Of a stretch of 34,125 nt of DNA, positions 1-20,392 are shown in pieces (the first letter of the stretch is position 1; every line of letters starts with the position of its first letter). A program made the translations under genes and the position numbers. Location: positions 12,211-46,335 of the forward strand of contig JH153252.1 in the NCBI GenBank assembly GCA_000226015.1. Reading direction: 5' to 3'. Below the pieces are notes generated by a model. It was given only the letters and a program-made list of their open reading frames with translations, searched no databases and had not been told where the DNA came from. The stretch is from Mnemiopsis leidyi. Taxonomy: Eukaryota > Ctenophora > Tentaculata > Lobata > Bolinopsidae.

Positions 1-114
<114 letters not shown>

Positions 115-115
<1 letters not shown>

Positions 116-387
116 CTTAAGAGAGCTCCATCTATTTACCAGACACCAGGTGTTTTATACGTCACATTCCACACTTCATACTACAAACTACATTGCTCTC
201 GATCAACTTCTAACCGTCTAATTATCTAGCACTCCTCTAGTCCCTGCTGCTCCTCTAGTCCCTACTGAACGTTACCAAACTTACCAATGTAGCCAGGATA
301 TTCCCGCGTTGTACAAAAGTACGAGGTTACGAAGAATAGTGGAGGAAGAGTGTGTAACTTTGATGTCGTTTTGACCTACGATTTTCT
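115..387. other. Non-coding flank between (TG)n and retroelement relic
   Basis: No supported gene. A short imperfect tandem duplication of CTCCTCTAGTCCCT lies near 231-265. The stretch probably belongs to a TBCK intron or to the 3' flank of the Penelope-like relic; no GIY-YIG endonuclease motif could be seen. Confidence 0.4.
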
Positions 388-1639
388 TCAGGGGTTTGGA
401 GAGGGAGGGAGATGGAGAGGGAGTGAGATGGAGAGGGAGTAGGTGGGAGTCTGTCTGTTAGGAGTCTGTCGTCTGGAGGGGTTGAGGAATCTACGCCGAA
501 CTTCCTCCATGATCCTGGTGATCCGTTGTGGAGGCAGATGTGTCGACCGTCTTAAATTCTGAGTCCCAGTGTTGAGGAGATGTGTAGGCTCGCCGTGTGT
601 GGGATCTGATAACGCTGTTCTTGGAGGAATTTGTGGTACAGGAGGATTACTTTGTGTAGATTTTGGTATGAGTAGGTTCCCTGAGAAGGACGTGGACTTG
701 TCAGGGTGTATGTAAACGTCGAAGAAGAGTAAGGATCCGTCGGGAGGGGGATGTTCCACGGTGAAGTTGATGTCTTCTGTTATGGAATTAAGGAAGGATA
801 GGTAGGTTTCTGCGTGATCTTTGTCTCTGAATGCTACACAGCCGGGAGTAGAATGAAGAAGGATTAGGAGACGAAGAAAGAGCCAATGTTTTAGCGAGTT
901 CGACGATGAGAGGATATCCATTGGTTCCACTCTCGTCTTGGAAGTAGAAGCAGCCGTTAAGTTCTAGGTAGGAGTTGTCCAAGGAGAAGGTAATAAGGGT
1001 TCCAAGGTTGGTTGAGGTAAGATTGGAGGGGATGAGTCCAGGATTCTGCTCGAAGGAAGTGATGGCTGTTCCGGTGGCTAGGTGCATGTCGCAAGAGGTG
1101 TAGAGGGCTTGGACATCAAGGGAGCAGTGGTAGGGGAAGGTGGGGTTGAGGGAGGATTCCAGTCGTTGCTTGAAGTCGGAGGAGTATTTGAGGCAGAGAG
1201 GATGCTGGGCCAGAGGTTTGAGGTAAGTGGCGAGGACTTTATGGAGAGCGTGAAGGGGGGTGTTGTAGAAGCTGACCACACGACGGATGGGGGCACCTGG
1301 CTTGTGGATCCTAGGTTGACCGTAGAGCTGAGGCCATCTGGGGCGGAGGTCCCGCATCTTGGTAAGCATGTCAGGAGTGATCCTGTGTTCGTCAAGAAGT
1401 TTCTTGAGGACTCTGTAGAGTTTGTTGGTGATAGACTGTGTTGGGTCGTTGGGAAGGAGAGTGTAGCTTCCTGAAGATAAGTGCTCATTAACTTTATCTA
1501 AGTATTTGTTTGGGTCAATACCGCTGTGGCGTTGCCTTTTTTCGGCAGGAAGAAACTTTAATTCATATTTCTTGGATTTCAAGGATTTAAGGGCGACCCG
1601 CTGTTGCTGGGTTAAATTATCACGAGACATGTCTCGCAA
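388..1639 (-). mobile_element. Degraded Penelope-like element reverse transcriptase relic
   Basis: Two overlapping minus-strand frames (788-1639 and 388-930) together resemble a Penelope-like (PLE) reverse transcriptase. The upstream frame has the family block YGQPRIHKPGAP, a following RRVVS segment and SLDVQALYT, which corresponds to the catalytic SFDVVSLFT region. It then has a Q-x3-GTNGYPL stretch like the GTxMGxPLSP block. After about 930 the frame is lost, and the downstream frame carries NSITEDINFTVEH and LLFFDVYIH, matching the conserved region after the active site. The YxDD box itself is not visible in either frame, and at least one frameshift separates the two parts. It is a non-functional relic lying antisense just upstream of the visible TBCK exons, probably in a TBCK intron. 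A low-complexity GGGAGATGGAGA repeat marks its 3' end near 405-445. Confidence 0.8.
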
Positions 1640-2165
1640 AGTAAAGAATACTTACAGGACCACACGTGTATAAGTCGTGCACTGTTAATTACAACGGTCA
1701 ACACATGAACAATACAGGAACTAGAATTCCCCTTGCTGTGTAGGGCTTCTCTGTTGACGTTTATCTCTATTCGCGCTCTTTCAACATACCCTGTATGTGT
1801 ACTCCGTACATCGCATATATGACATCGTAATAAGGGGGGCACTGGTCATAACCATGACACCCTGGAATCTGGAATTTGCCAGAATTTGACCAGGTCCATG
1901 GAAAATTTTGGATTTGCTACAGTCTTTGTCAAAATTTTAACCCGATTGATTTTTAAAATTTGACCACAACACCCGGACGTAGGCCAAAAACCGTGGTCAT
2001 CTAACCCCCCCCCCCCCCACATAACTGCAGAGCGTTTAACATTCTGTCATGGCCACTCCGTAGTATGGCATCATTATCTGATTTAACTAGGAATAGAAAT
2101 GTCACGCCCGATACACTGCTGATGTTAAATGGATTACAATTTTTCATGTAGCTAAACCATTACAG
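1640..2165. other. Probable TBCK intron, no exon supported
   Basis: Holds a poly-C run (about 2005-2018) and AT-rich sequence. One open stretch (about 2033-2150) could not be joined in phase to the next TBCK exon. Earlier TBCK exons encoding the kinase-like domain and the start of the protein must lie left of the window. Confidence 0.5.
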
Positions 2166-4674
2166 GTGTATTTCCCCCTCACTCTTACGAAGTGCAAGTT
2201 GGCTGAAGGAATGCAGGATATGGCCCAACTTCCCACTGTCATAAAAGAAAGAAACATTGAATATCAACTACATCGGATCAAACTCTTCACGGCACTCTTA
2301 CACGTACGTTTATCAAATGTGTGAAAACGCTAAAATCTTTTCTTTTTCTGACATATTTTAAAAGCTATTTCAATATTCGCTCCCTCCGTCCACACCCTTT
2401 ATCTTCAGGGATATCCAGCAAGCATTGATTTGATAAGAAATGAAGCCATGTTGGATGTCCCACCGCTCTTGCGAAGATACGTCTGGTCTGCTCTCCTTGA
2501 GGTCAAAGGTAAACACATTCGTGGCATGAGTAAGCCACGCGTAATCTGTAACGAAATTTTGTGTCCCCTATCCTTCACCGTCTGGGACGATATCGGAAAT
2601 AAAGCTTTTTGTACTAGCAAGTTTTTCTTTGGTTGGTGTTCAAAGTTTCATTGCAATCGTTTACTACAATCACGCGCTATTCAAAAGCCGCGCGCTTTCC
2701 TAATAGAATCGCTCAGCTCCGATCAGTCGATCTCATCGCCCTTAATCTGTGATCAGATCAATCAGATCAATCACATGAATCAGATCAATATTGATGTCGG
2801 ATCGGTTAAGTAGGAAATATCGTGCACAGTGTTCACCGCCTAATATAATATTCTTTAAATAATTTACCGCTCTTTAAAGTTTTCTTTACTTCTGTTTTTC
2901 AATCTGAACATTTGACACCGTTAAAAACAACATCAAAATAACAATCAAACCCTAAAAACTTAGATCATTTTAACTTTTAATCTTGAACAGGAGACATAGA
3001 CGACTATTACAACAAGATAGACAAGACACAATCTCTGGGAGCGATAGACAGACAGATTGACGTGGACATACCGCGATGTCACCAGTACAACCACTTCCTC
3101 TCCTCGCCCACCGGCCATGAGAAGTTGAGAAGAATCCTTAAAGCGTGGGTCATTGACCATCCTGACCTCACCTATTGGCAGGTAGGTTATATAGTATGTA
3201 AACTCTTATGTAGAATCTAAATCACAGATAATAGAGCCAGAGGGTCAACGAAATTCATGGTTTATCAACTCCAGCATCTGAAAAACTGTTTTTACACTAC
3301 AGTACTCGTACAAACTCGTGCACTGCACTGTCACTTCACCGGATGATAAACAACTGCTTCTTTCCACATTTAATCCCTTTTAAATCTCAGGGTTTAGACA
3401 GCCTGGCAGCCCCCTTCCTTGTTTTACATTCCGGAAACGAAGCCCTGGCGTACGCGTCTCTCAAAACGTTCGTGAGGAAGTACGTAAACAATTTCTTCCT
3501 CAACGACAACTCACACGTGATGACTGAGTACCTGTGGGTGTTTTGTCAGTTGGTCATGTTCCACGATCCTGAGCTAGCTCTCCACCTACAAGACATGGGA
3601 TTTATACCCGGTAAGTTTTCGCATTAATCCAGATTCTTGTTCATTGAACTTTAATCGGTATAAAGGCTCCAGCTCAACCAATTATATTATGATTTGATGT
3701 GAAAGTAGAAACATTGTTAGCATGACGTATTTTAGCCATCAAACATTTCAGAACTGTACGCCATACCCTGGTTCCTCACCATGTTTACACACGTTTTTCC
3801 CCTCCAAAAGATCTTCTATTTGTGGGACACTATGCTACTTGGTGAGTTTATTCATTTTAATAGCAAACTTTTGTTAAATCAAAATTTAAGACTGATATTT
3901 TGCAAAAAGTGTGTCGCCTCGTGACCGTGATACTAAACGGAATTTTTTGCAGGAAATTCCTCGTTCCCGATGTTTCTAGGAGCTGCAGTTCTGATACAAG
4001 TGAGAGAAACCCTTCTCTCGTACGAGTTTAACGAGTGTATTCTCCTTTTCTCCGACATGCCAGACGTCGATATAGACCGAGTTATCAAGGACGCCATGAG
4101 GATGTACCAGATTACACCCATGACTCTGACCTACAGAAAACACAGTTATCACCAGCAGGAAAACGAACTTCTTCCTCCCAAACCGCCCGAAGGTGGTGCT
4201 AAATACTCCTACACCTTCTCCAAGACATTCCTCTCTGAACACGTGGCTTCCTTCCCCGACACTGCTGAACTGAAGGAGGATTCTTGTGGACGGATATTCA
4301 TACAAGACCTAGCTAAACTGTTGAGATATCAAGAAAGCGTGGAGAAGCGGGGCGGTACCGCTAGTTCCACAATCGTGGTGGTAGACATCAGGAGTCAGGA
4401 TGTGTTTGATGTGGGGCACCTCCCTGACAGCCTGAACGTACCCATCTCCCAAGACTTGGTTACCCCTGACGGCCAGCCTACTTCACCGCAGGTTCACACT
4501 TTGTTGAGGCACCGCCGGAAACGCGACTCTCTGACGGTGGTGGTGGGACCAAACGAGGGTGCTACGCGGAAGTTTTGTAAGATGTTGATGGGACTGCATT
4601 TCTTGCATGTGGCCAGGGTACATGGGGGGACTAGCGCGCTGTCACAGGCGGGCATGTTGTGTGCTACTTCTTGA
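2166..4674 (+). CDS. TBCK: TBCK (TBC domain-containing protein kinase-like), 3' part, six exons
   Basis: Exons 2166-2303 (a start at 2193 is possible), 2409-2508, 2991-3181, 3391-3610, 3752-3841 and 3953-4674 join in phase to 486 residues plus a TGA stop. This matches roughly the C-terminal 55% of a family usually near 890 residues. The linker [16 protein letters not shown] precedes a TBC domain (visible residues about 55-275) with both Rab-GAP finger motifs: arginine finger IDVDIPR (R about 108) and glutamine finger YWQG (Q about 143). The C-terminus (about 385-480) is rhodanese-like, with [11 protein letters not shown] and [11 protein letters not shown] but no catalytic cysteine in the active-site loop. 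Human TBCK also lacks it, so the fold is a non-enzymatic module. The kinase-like N-terminus lies left of the window. TBCK is a Rab-GAP-like protein and a subunit of the Rab5-binding FERRY complex in mammals. It converges on EEA1. Confidence 0.95.
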
Positions 4675-4933
4675 CGATCTGTTTTCTGTTGTGTAATTAT
4701 TTATTTGTTTTCGGATGTTCATTTACTTTTTATATTTGATTGACAAAGATGATGATAGTGTTGCGAAAATGAAATCTAATTTTATATGGAATTTTGTTTT
4801 GTTTTTGAAGTAATTTCTCAAGAAGATTTTCTCTACATGAATAAGCAGGGCTATCAAATAAGTCTTGTGAACTTGAGAAAAAGCCACCCTGTAGTTAATG
4901 GACCTAGCATCTTTTACGCCTTGCAGTGTTCAT

Positions 4934-4946
4934 AATAAATAATAAA
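4934..4946 (+). promoter_or_regulatory. Tandem polyadenylation signals, TBCK
   Basis: AATAAA occurs at 4934-4939 and again at 4941-4946, about 260 bp after the TBCK stop, giving a plausible 3' UTR of about 280 nt. Confidence 0.6.
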
Positions 4947-5628
4947 TGTTTAACACATGTTATGTCTTAATGATATGTGCGTACCTGTATGATATTGATT
5001 CTCATTTTTTAACATTTACACAAACTACTAGATTTCCAGCGTTTAAATTTCACCGATCTTTGATTTTACATCCAATGTCTGAGGCTTCGCTAAAATTATG
5101 ACTGTTAAAAACAATTAACACGACGTGGTTAAAAAAGAAATATATTTGAATACCGAACATTTTAAGATACTGATACGTAGAAATATAATTCGATCGAATA
5201 CATATTCAATACATATTCAATTACCGTTGCATCTATTCTTGAGTATACTTTCATCTTGAAATACCAAATGCTTGGTTTAAAAGTTTAAATCTTACCGATC
5301 AAAAACATAAAAAAAGAATTTTCTCTAGCAACAAAATTATCTTGCAACCATTGTTTTGTCAACGCAAGATGGCAGAACTGAAAAAACATCTTTTACAAAC
5401 ATAAAATACTAATTATAGCAATCAAAATTACACAATAATCCACATTTCTTCCATTGCAACAAAATTTTGCCTCTGGAAGTTTGATTGATATATCGTAATC
5501 CTTATTCCAGAGGCGAATTACAGCAAGTTCATGTATATACACAGTATTATGTATGTTATACAGGTTCATCGTGCTCTCCCCAAAAGCGTGGGCTGAGGTG
5601 GGTGAAACCTCTTCTAATGACCTCATTT
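4947..5628. other. Convergent intergenic region TBCK/EEA1
   Basis: AT-rich, with no coding signal on either strand. It should contain the EEA1 3' UTR and poly(A) site, but no clear AATAAA was found on the minus strand. Confidence 0.5.
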
Positions 5629-15834
<10,206 letters not shown>

Positions 15835-16399
15835 GGCTAACAATCACGGTAACAGTCAGCCTCCCTCCGAGCTCCTCTGACATGTCCTACTGGTAGTGTG
15901 ACGTCATGTTGACGTTGTTATCAATACTCAGCAGATTTTGTCACTACTTGACTTTTTATCAGGTATTATAATGTAGATAGTCAAATTGGTGAGTAGTGAG
16001 TACTGTGGCAGTGTGACAGTGCGGCAGCTGTAAGAAGTGCTATTGTGGTGGGATTTTACATGACGTACATTTTAAATTTCTGTCGAAGTGGGGGTGTAAT
16101 ATTAAAGCTCTTAATAGCTATTTCTATAAAACAGTTTCCACCTGTCAAAAGCTAAGCAAGAAGAAAGCTAGTGGCGTAAAAATGCTTAAATTTTAAATCT
16201 TAAGAAGTACAAGTAAAAGATTAAAATTGGTTAAAAAGACGCACCATAAAAAATAAAGGGTAAAATAATTTCTGTCCGTGTTATTTCCAGCAGGGAAAAA
16301 ATATCAATTGCGTGGTTTATGTGGCATAAAAATTAAAATACATCATACGATTCAAAATCAGTATAAATATAAAAACATATATAAATTGGGACACCTTCT
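15835..16399. other. Intergenic region upstream of EEA1
   Basis: Lies between the EEA1 start codon and the 3' end of the YqaJ gene, both on minus. It should hold the EEA1 promoter and 5' UTR and the YqaJ 3' UTR. No clear core-promoter motif recognised. Confidence 0.45.
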
Positions 16400-19300
16400 T
16401 CAACTCACAGGACCACTTTTAACCGACAAAATCTTCAAATCATTCATGACATGGTCAAATCCCCACTTGTCACACAATTTAGGAAACAGTTTATCAACAT
16501 AGAACCGCCTCAGTGCCCTCAGGTTGTCCTCCCACTCAGGATTCCTGTGTACTCTGGTCACATGGCATATGTTCTGTGTCCAGGTTATCGTATCACAGTA
16601 CGATCTCCCCGAAAAGTACAGAGCACCCTGGATCTTGTGGTGTACTCGGTGAGACTTCTTTACCGTCAAATCCCCGGAATTCGACTCCTCTAAGTAGAAG
16701 TTAGGATCGTTGAGAGCTACAATTTCCCCGATGTCGGAAATGTTTTTGTACTTGTACAAACACCTCACGTCCACAATGCCTTGTCCGTCAGGAAGCAGCG
16801 CTGCGACGCTCGCTCCCAATATACCACTCTCGTCCAACCACAGCCCACCCGGTAACACGGTCACGTGATGGTCAGTCTCATACCTTCGTATTGCTTTAAC
16901 CGTGTTAGTATGTGTTAGTTTGGCTATGTTGGTGTTGTCCATGTAGTACTCCTCCATTACCGACTTGAAGAGTGAGGCAGGATAAGAGTCTCTCTTTATG
17001 GCAGATAACACCAGGTGAAAGGAGCTGGAAGTCAGGCGGTGTTCCCTGATTCTGTACCACAACTTAGAGTTGGAATGTTCTATCGGAGATGACGTCAGAG
17101 CAGCTATCTTCACGATGTCCTCCTGGCTGATAGGAGGTAGATCCAGGACTACTGACGAATCGTACAGCGCCCCTTCCTCCTTCACCTCACCTCGCTTCTT
17201 CTTCCTATCTTCCCGCTTCTTCTTAGATTCCTCCATGATCTGATCCACATTCCTCACCATCTCCAAGTACTCGCCGTACAAACAGTCCTGGTCTGAGTTA
17301 CCCGTTATCCGGGGTAGGAACTGTTTGAAGTAGAAAGTTATCAGTTTGGAGAGACTCCTCTCCCAGGAGGGATCCTTCTCTACACGCAGGATGTAGGGGT
17401 CGGATACAGGAGACCAGACACACAGATCACAGTACTCTCGTCCTATTATGTACAGCATCCCTTGTATCTGAAGAGGTTCGGAATTGTTGAATTTGGTCTT
17501 TTTTATTATTGTTTTAAAATACTTAGTATGTAATCGAAAATTGTGTTTAACAAAACTGGAAACTAAGTCCGTGTGAAAAATCTGAATTGTTCACTGGCTA
17601 ATACCTGATGATAATAAGGGTTTTTAGGGTCCAAGTAGATGGTACCATCGTCCTTTCTCTTAATGTAAAACCGGGACTCTGTACCAATGGCGTCCTCTAT
17701 CTTCCTATCTCTGAGACTGTAGGGACACTTGAACTCGACAAGACCCCGACCGTCAGGAAGGAGGCCGTCAGGGGAAGCACCCAGGATCCCACTCGAGTGT
17801 AACCACAATCCACTAGACTGTACTTTAACCCCTGCAGTGGAATTGTTGTAGGTGGTAACTATGTTGGTAGTGTAGTGTTACTAAGTACTTGAAATTTCAA
17901 AAGTATGTTTCCATTAACTCTTAGAGTTTGGATGTTAACAATGAACTATCTGATGCTACAAATATTTAAGGTAATAGAAGTTCAACTGTAAGAACCTGTG
18001 ACTCTCTCGTAGGCAAGTTTAGCGTTATCCTCGTTCTCCGTACCCCACTTGATGGCCGCCACGTGGGACAGATCATACTTGTTGAGGAGGTTGTTGAACA
18101 AATAGTCCGGATACTTTCCGCCATCAATAGCTTTCAGGACCATACCAAACATGCTGGCAGTGATTCTCTTCTTCCTCAACATCCTCCAAACGTTCTCCTC
18201 CGACGAGGCTTGTCCTTCCGTCAGTTGAGCGATGTACTGTATCGTGTCGGTAGGTATCTCCTCCAAACTTGGCAGAGTTCCAACTTCTCCAGGAGAATCA
18301 GGTTGAGCTGAGCTGGAAGTAGAGGTTGTGATATCTAGGTGGTTGTCAGGACTACTATCTTTGTGGGAGGTGTCTGAAGAGGGATGGTGAGAGGGGGGAG
18401 GAATGGGAGACCACGCTATACCTGTGATCCCATTAAACGTGCCACTGATGTCACTCTCTGTGTAGCTGAAAATAGAAAAAGGTCGTCCTTCAAATTAAAA
18501 TTAATTTTCCTGAAAATGACAAAGTAAGGCTGTATTACAAGACGAAGGCAAAATCAGGGAACGTAACGACAAGAAGTGAAATTCAACCTTGCAAGGCCGA
18601 GACGAGAAGCAACTTCGCTACACTTCATGGGTTCCTCATGTAAGACGGCCCTCAGAGAAAATTTATCGGAGTTTTCCAGAACACAGAATCTAAGCTTCAT
18701 ATCTTTGATGGGAGAAACTTTGCAATGAGACTGTCGAACTATCTGCAAATAAATACAGTACGTTGAACTGTTGTCATATTTCGGGTAAAAACGTGTTGAT
18801 AGATCACATAGGTATCTTCCATCAGCAGAAAATGTGATTATTTCTACGACAATATACATGGCAGCCAGCCAAAAAACAGCGAATATTATGGCAGAATTTA
18901 GAGAAACATTAAATCTGCTGACACAGTAATCCAACCAGAGCATCTGAAAAAACAAAATAATGCAGGGTAATTCCAAACAAAGGCACATGAAGAAAGCGTG
19001 AAATACCTACTGAAATTCGACCACCTAAAGATAAGGTGGTCCCGGGGAAATTCTCCGAATATTTTGTTGCATGTGAGGGCAAGCTTTGTAGACTGCTAAT
19101 ATCGCTCTTGAAAGGAGATTTGTCCTCAAGGCACCGCGCAATATCGTACCTGAAAGCATGAAATAGACCGAATTTGAGTAATACTTTAAATAATTAAGAC
19201 CGGTTTTCTTAAAGAGCACAAAATCGCAACAATCCGAGGGAATAACGATGACAAATTGGCGAGGTTTCTGCTGAACTTCTGCTTTTAACTTTTTAACAAA

Positions 19301-19749
19301 TGTTATATTTTAACTGACCCTCTGTACAGAAGGGATTCGACGTTTTCAATCCACAGAGTCCCATCGTGGTTATCATTATCAAAATAGTCCACCGAATTCT
19401 GTAACAATAAAAGATATTACAAGGCATTAGCAATATTATCTAAGTAGTTATATCTAGTACCTAATAGTAATATCTTATATCATATTTTGTAATTTGTATT
19501 ATATACTTAATACCAGAATATTGATGTGAAGTCATGAAGTAATATGACATAAAACCATACAGGTTTAATCTGTAATGGAATGTTTTGTGCTCAAACTAAC
19601 TTTAGATTGTAAAATACTCAAAACCACGAGTAAAAGTATTGATTGACATTTAATACCTTGGTGACAGACACAGTTTGAGAAGAGATAAAGTGTAGTCTTG
19701 AGTTGGAGTCGTAGAGCAGCTGTTTCGATAGTCTCCCAACACTCTTCAT
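16400..19749 (-). CDS. Tandem YqaJ-domain protein with active-like and degenerate nuclease copies
   Basis: Exons 19657-19749, 19319-19398, 19011-19149, 18588-18742, 17996-18465, 17605-17831 and 16400-17467 close in phase to 743 residues. Residues 1-155 are unrecognised. About 156-245 is Ser/Pro-rich linker. YqaJ domain 1 (about 247-440) has RITAS, WGTENED, GASPDGLLPDG (D334) and VEFKCPY (E345, K347): the Asp and Glu-x-Lys ligands of lambda-exonuclease-type PD-(D/E)XK enzymes. After a Lys/Glu-rich linker (SKKKREDRKKKR), domain 2 (about 520-725) keeps the framework (RLTSS, GLWLDESGILGAS, KIQGALYFSGRSYCD). However, SPDG has become SVAA, EFK has become DVR, and the WGTENED acidic residues are gone, so it is predicted inactive. 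YqaJ proteins are exonuclease/recombinase relatives of phage origin and occur as host genes in many invertebrates. The substrate is unknown. The stop overlaps a GTGAGT donor-like sequence (CCT|GTGAGTTGA), so a spliced longer C-terminus is possible. Confidence 0.88.
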
Positions 19750-19754
19750 TCCAT

Positions 19755-19988
19755 AACTCGGATGGTTCCCGCACTATATAGCTAAAAAACTATTTAGCTA
19801 AACGCACTTTATAGCCTAACCCTAACCCTAACCCTAACCCTAACCCTAACCCTAACCCTAACCCTAACCCTAACCCTAACCCTAACCCTAACCCTAACCC
19901 TAACCCTAACCCTAACCCTAACCCTAACCCTAAATTAGGTTTTAGCTATATAGTGTTTTAGCTAAATGGTGCGGCTACCAACTCGGAT
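19755..19988. mobile_element. 216-bp MITE carrying a TTAGGG-type array, with 9-bp target duplication
   Basis: Element 19764-19979 is flanked by the exact 9-bp duplication AACTCGGAT (19755-19763 and 19980-19988). The left end is GGTTCCCGCACTATATAGCT; the right end, reverse-complemented, is GGTAGCCGCACCATTTAGCT. Both continue with TAGCTAAA blocks. The centre is a perfect CCCTAA array. TSD length and GG-starting ends fit Mutator- or Merlin-type transposons. No coding capacity. It sits immediately 5' of the YqaJ-gene ATG (19749). Confidence 0.9.
19815..19933. repeat. Interstitial telomere-type array, (CCCTAA)~20
   Basis: 119 bp of uninterrupted CCCTAA hexamers on + (TTAGGG on -), fully inside the MITE. 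It is therefore transposon content, not a chromosome end. Confidence 0.99.
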
Positions 19989-20392
19989 TCCTGCTTCTGT
20001 TCCTTAACAGCACAACTTAAGAATATTGTAGGAGAATTGTTTTTTACGGTTTTCACTTATTTGTGTCTAATACAACAGCAATTTATTAAGTGTCCAGATA
20101 GTCAATTAAGTTTCACTAACTTTCACTACTTTTAATTACAGTTGATATCATAGGCGAGGAAATGCTTACTTCCACAAGATTTTCATTTGATAAGGAAAGA
20201 GGCAATCTGTTAGATTACAAATAATATATTAATTTCGACAGTCAAATAAGATAAATTACATTTAAAACGTTAAAAGTCAATAAATATTTCAAAGTTGAAA
20301 TGCCTATCGCAAAAAGTTCAGTATAAATTTGTAAGCATAAAACTTTAAAAAAGGCTAAAAAATTTTCTTCAATTAATTTTTAAAAATTGACT
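19989..20392. other. Intergenic region between YqaJ gene and ORC2
   Basis: AT-rich, no gene seen. Expected to hold the YqaJ-gene promoter and the ORC2 3' UTR. Confidence 0.5.

Noticed and set aside
1082..1474. 130-codon + strand frame opposite the retroelement
   Set aside because: Antisense shadow of the reverse transcriptase relic.
2033..2150. Open + strand stretch with acceptor-like CTGCAG and GTAGCT donor, as an extra TBCK exon
   Set aside because: Its end phase does not join the next exon in the frame encoding [10 protein letters not shown], and its residues match nothing I know in TBCK.
18554..18988. 144-codon minus-strand frame as a separate small gene
   Set aside because: Only 18588-18742 is coding, as an exon of the YqaJ gene; the rest is intron.
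19815..19933. True telomere or chromosome-fusion site
   Set aside because: Genes continue on both sides and the array lies wholly inside a transposon with target duplication.
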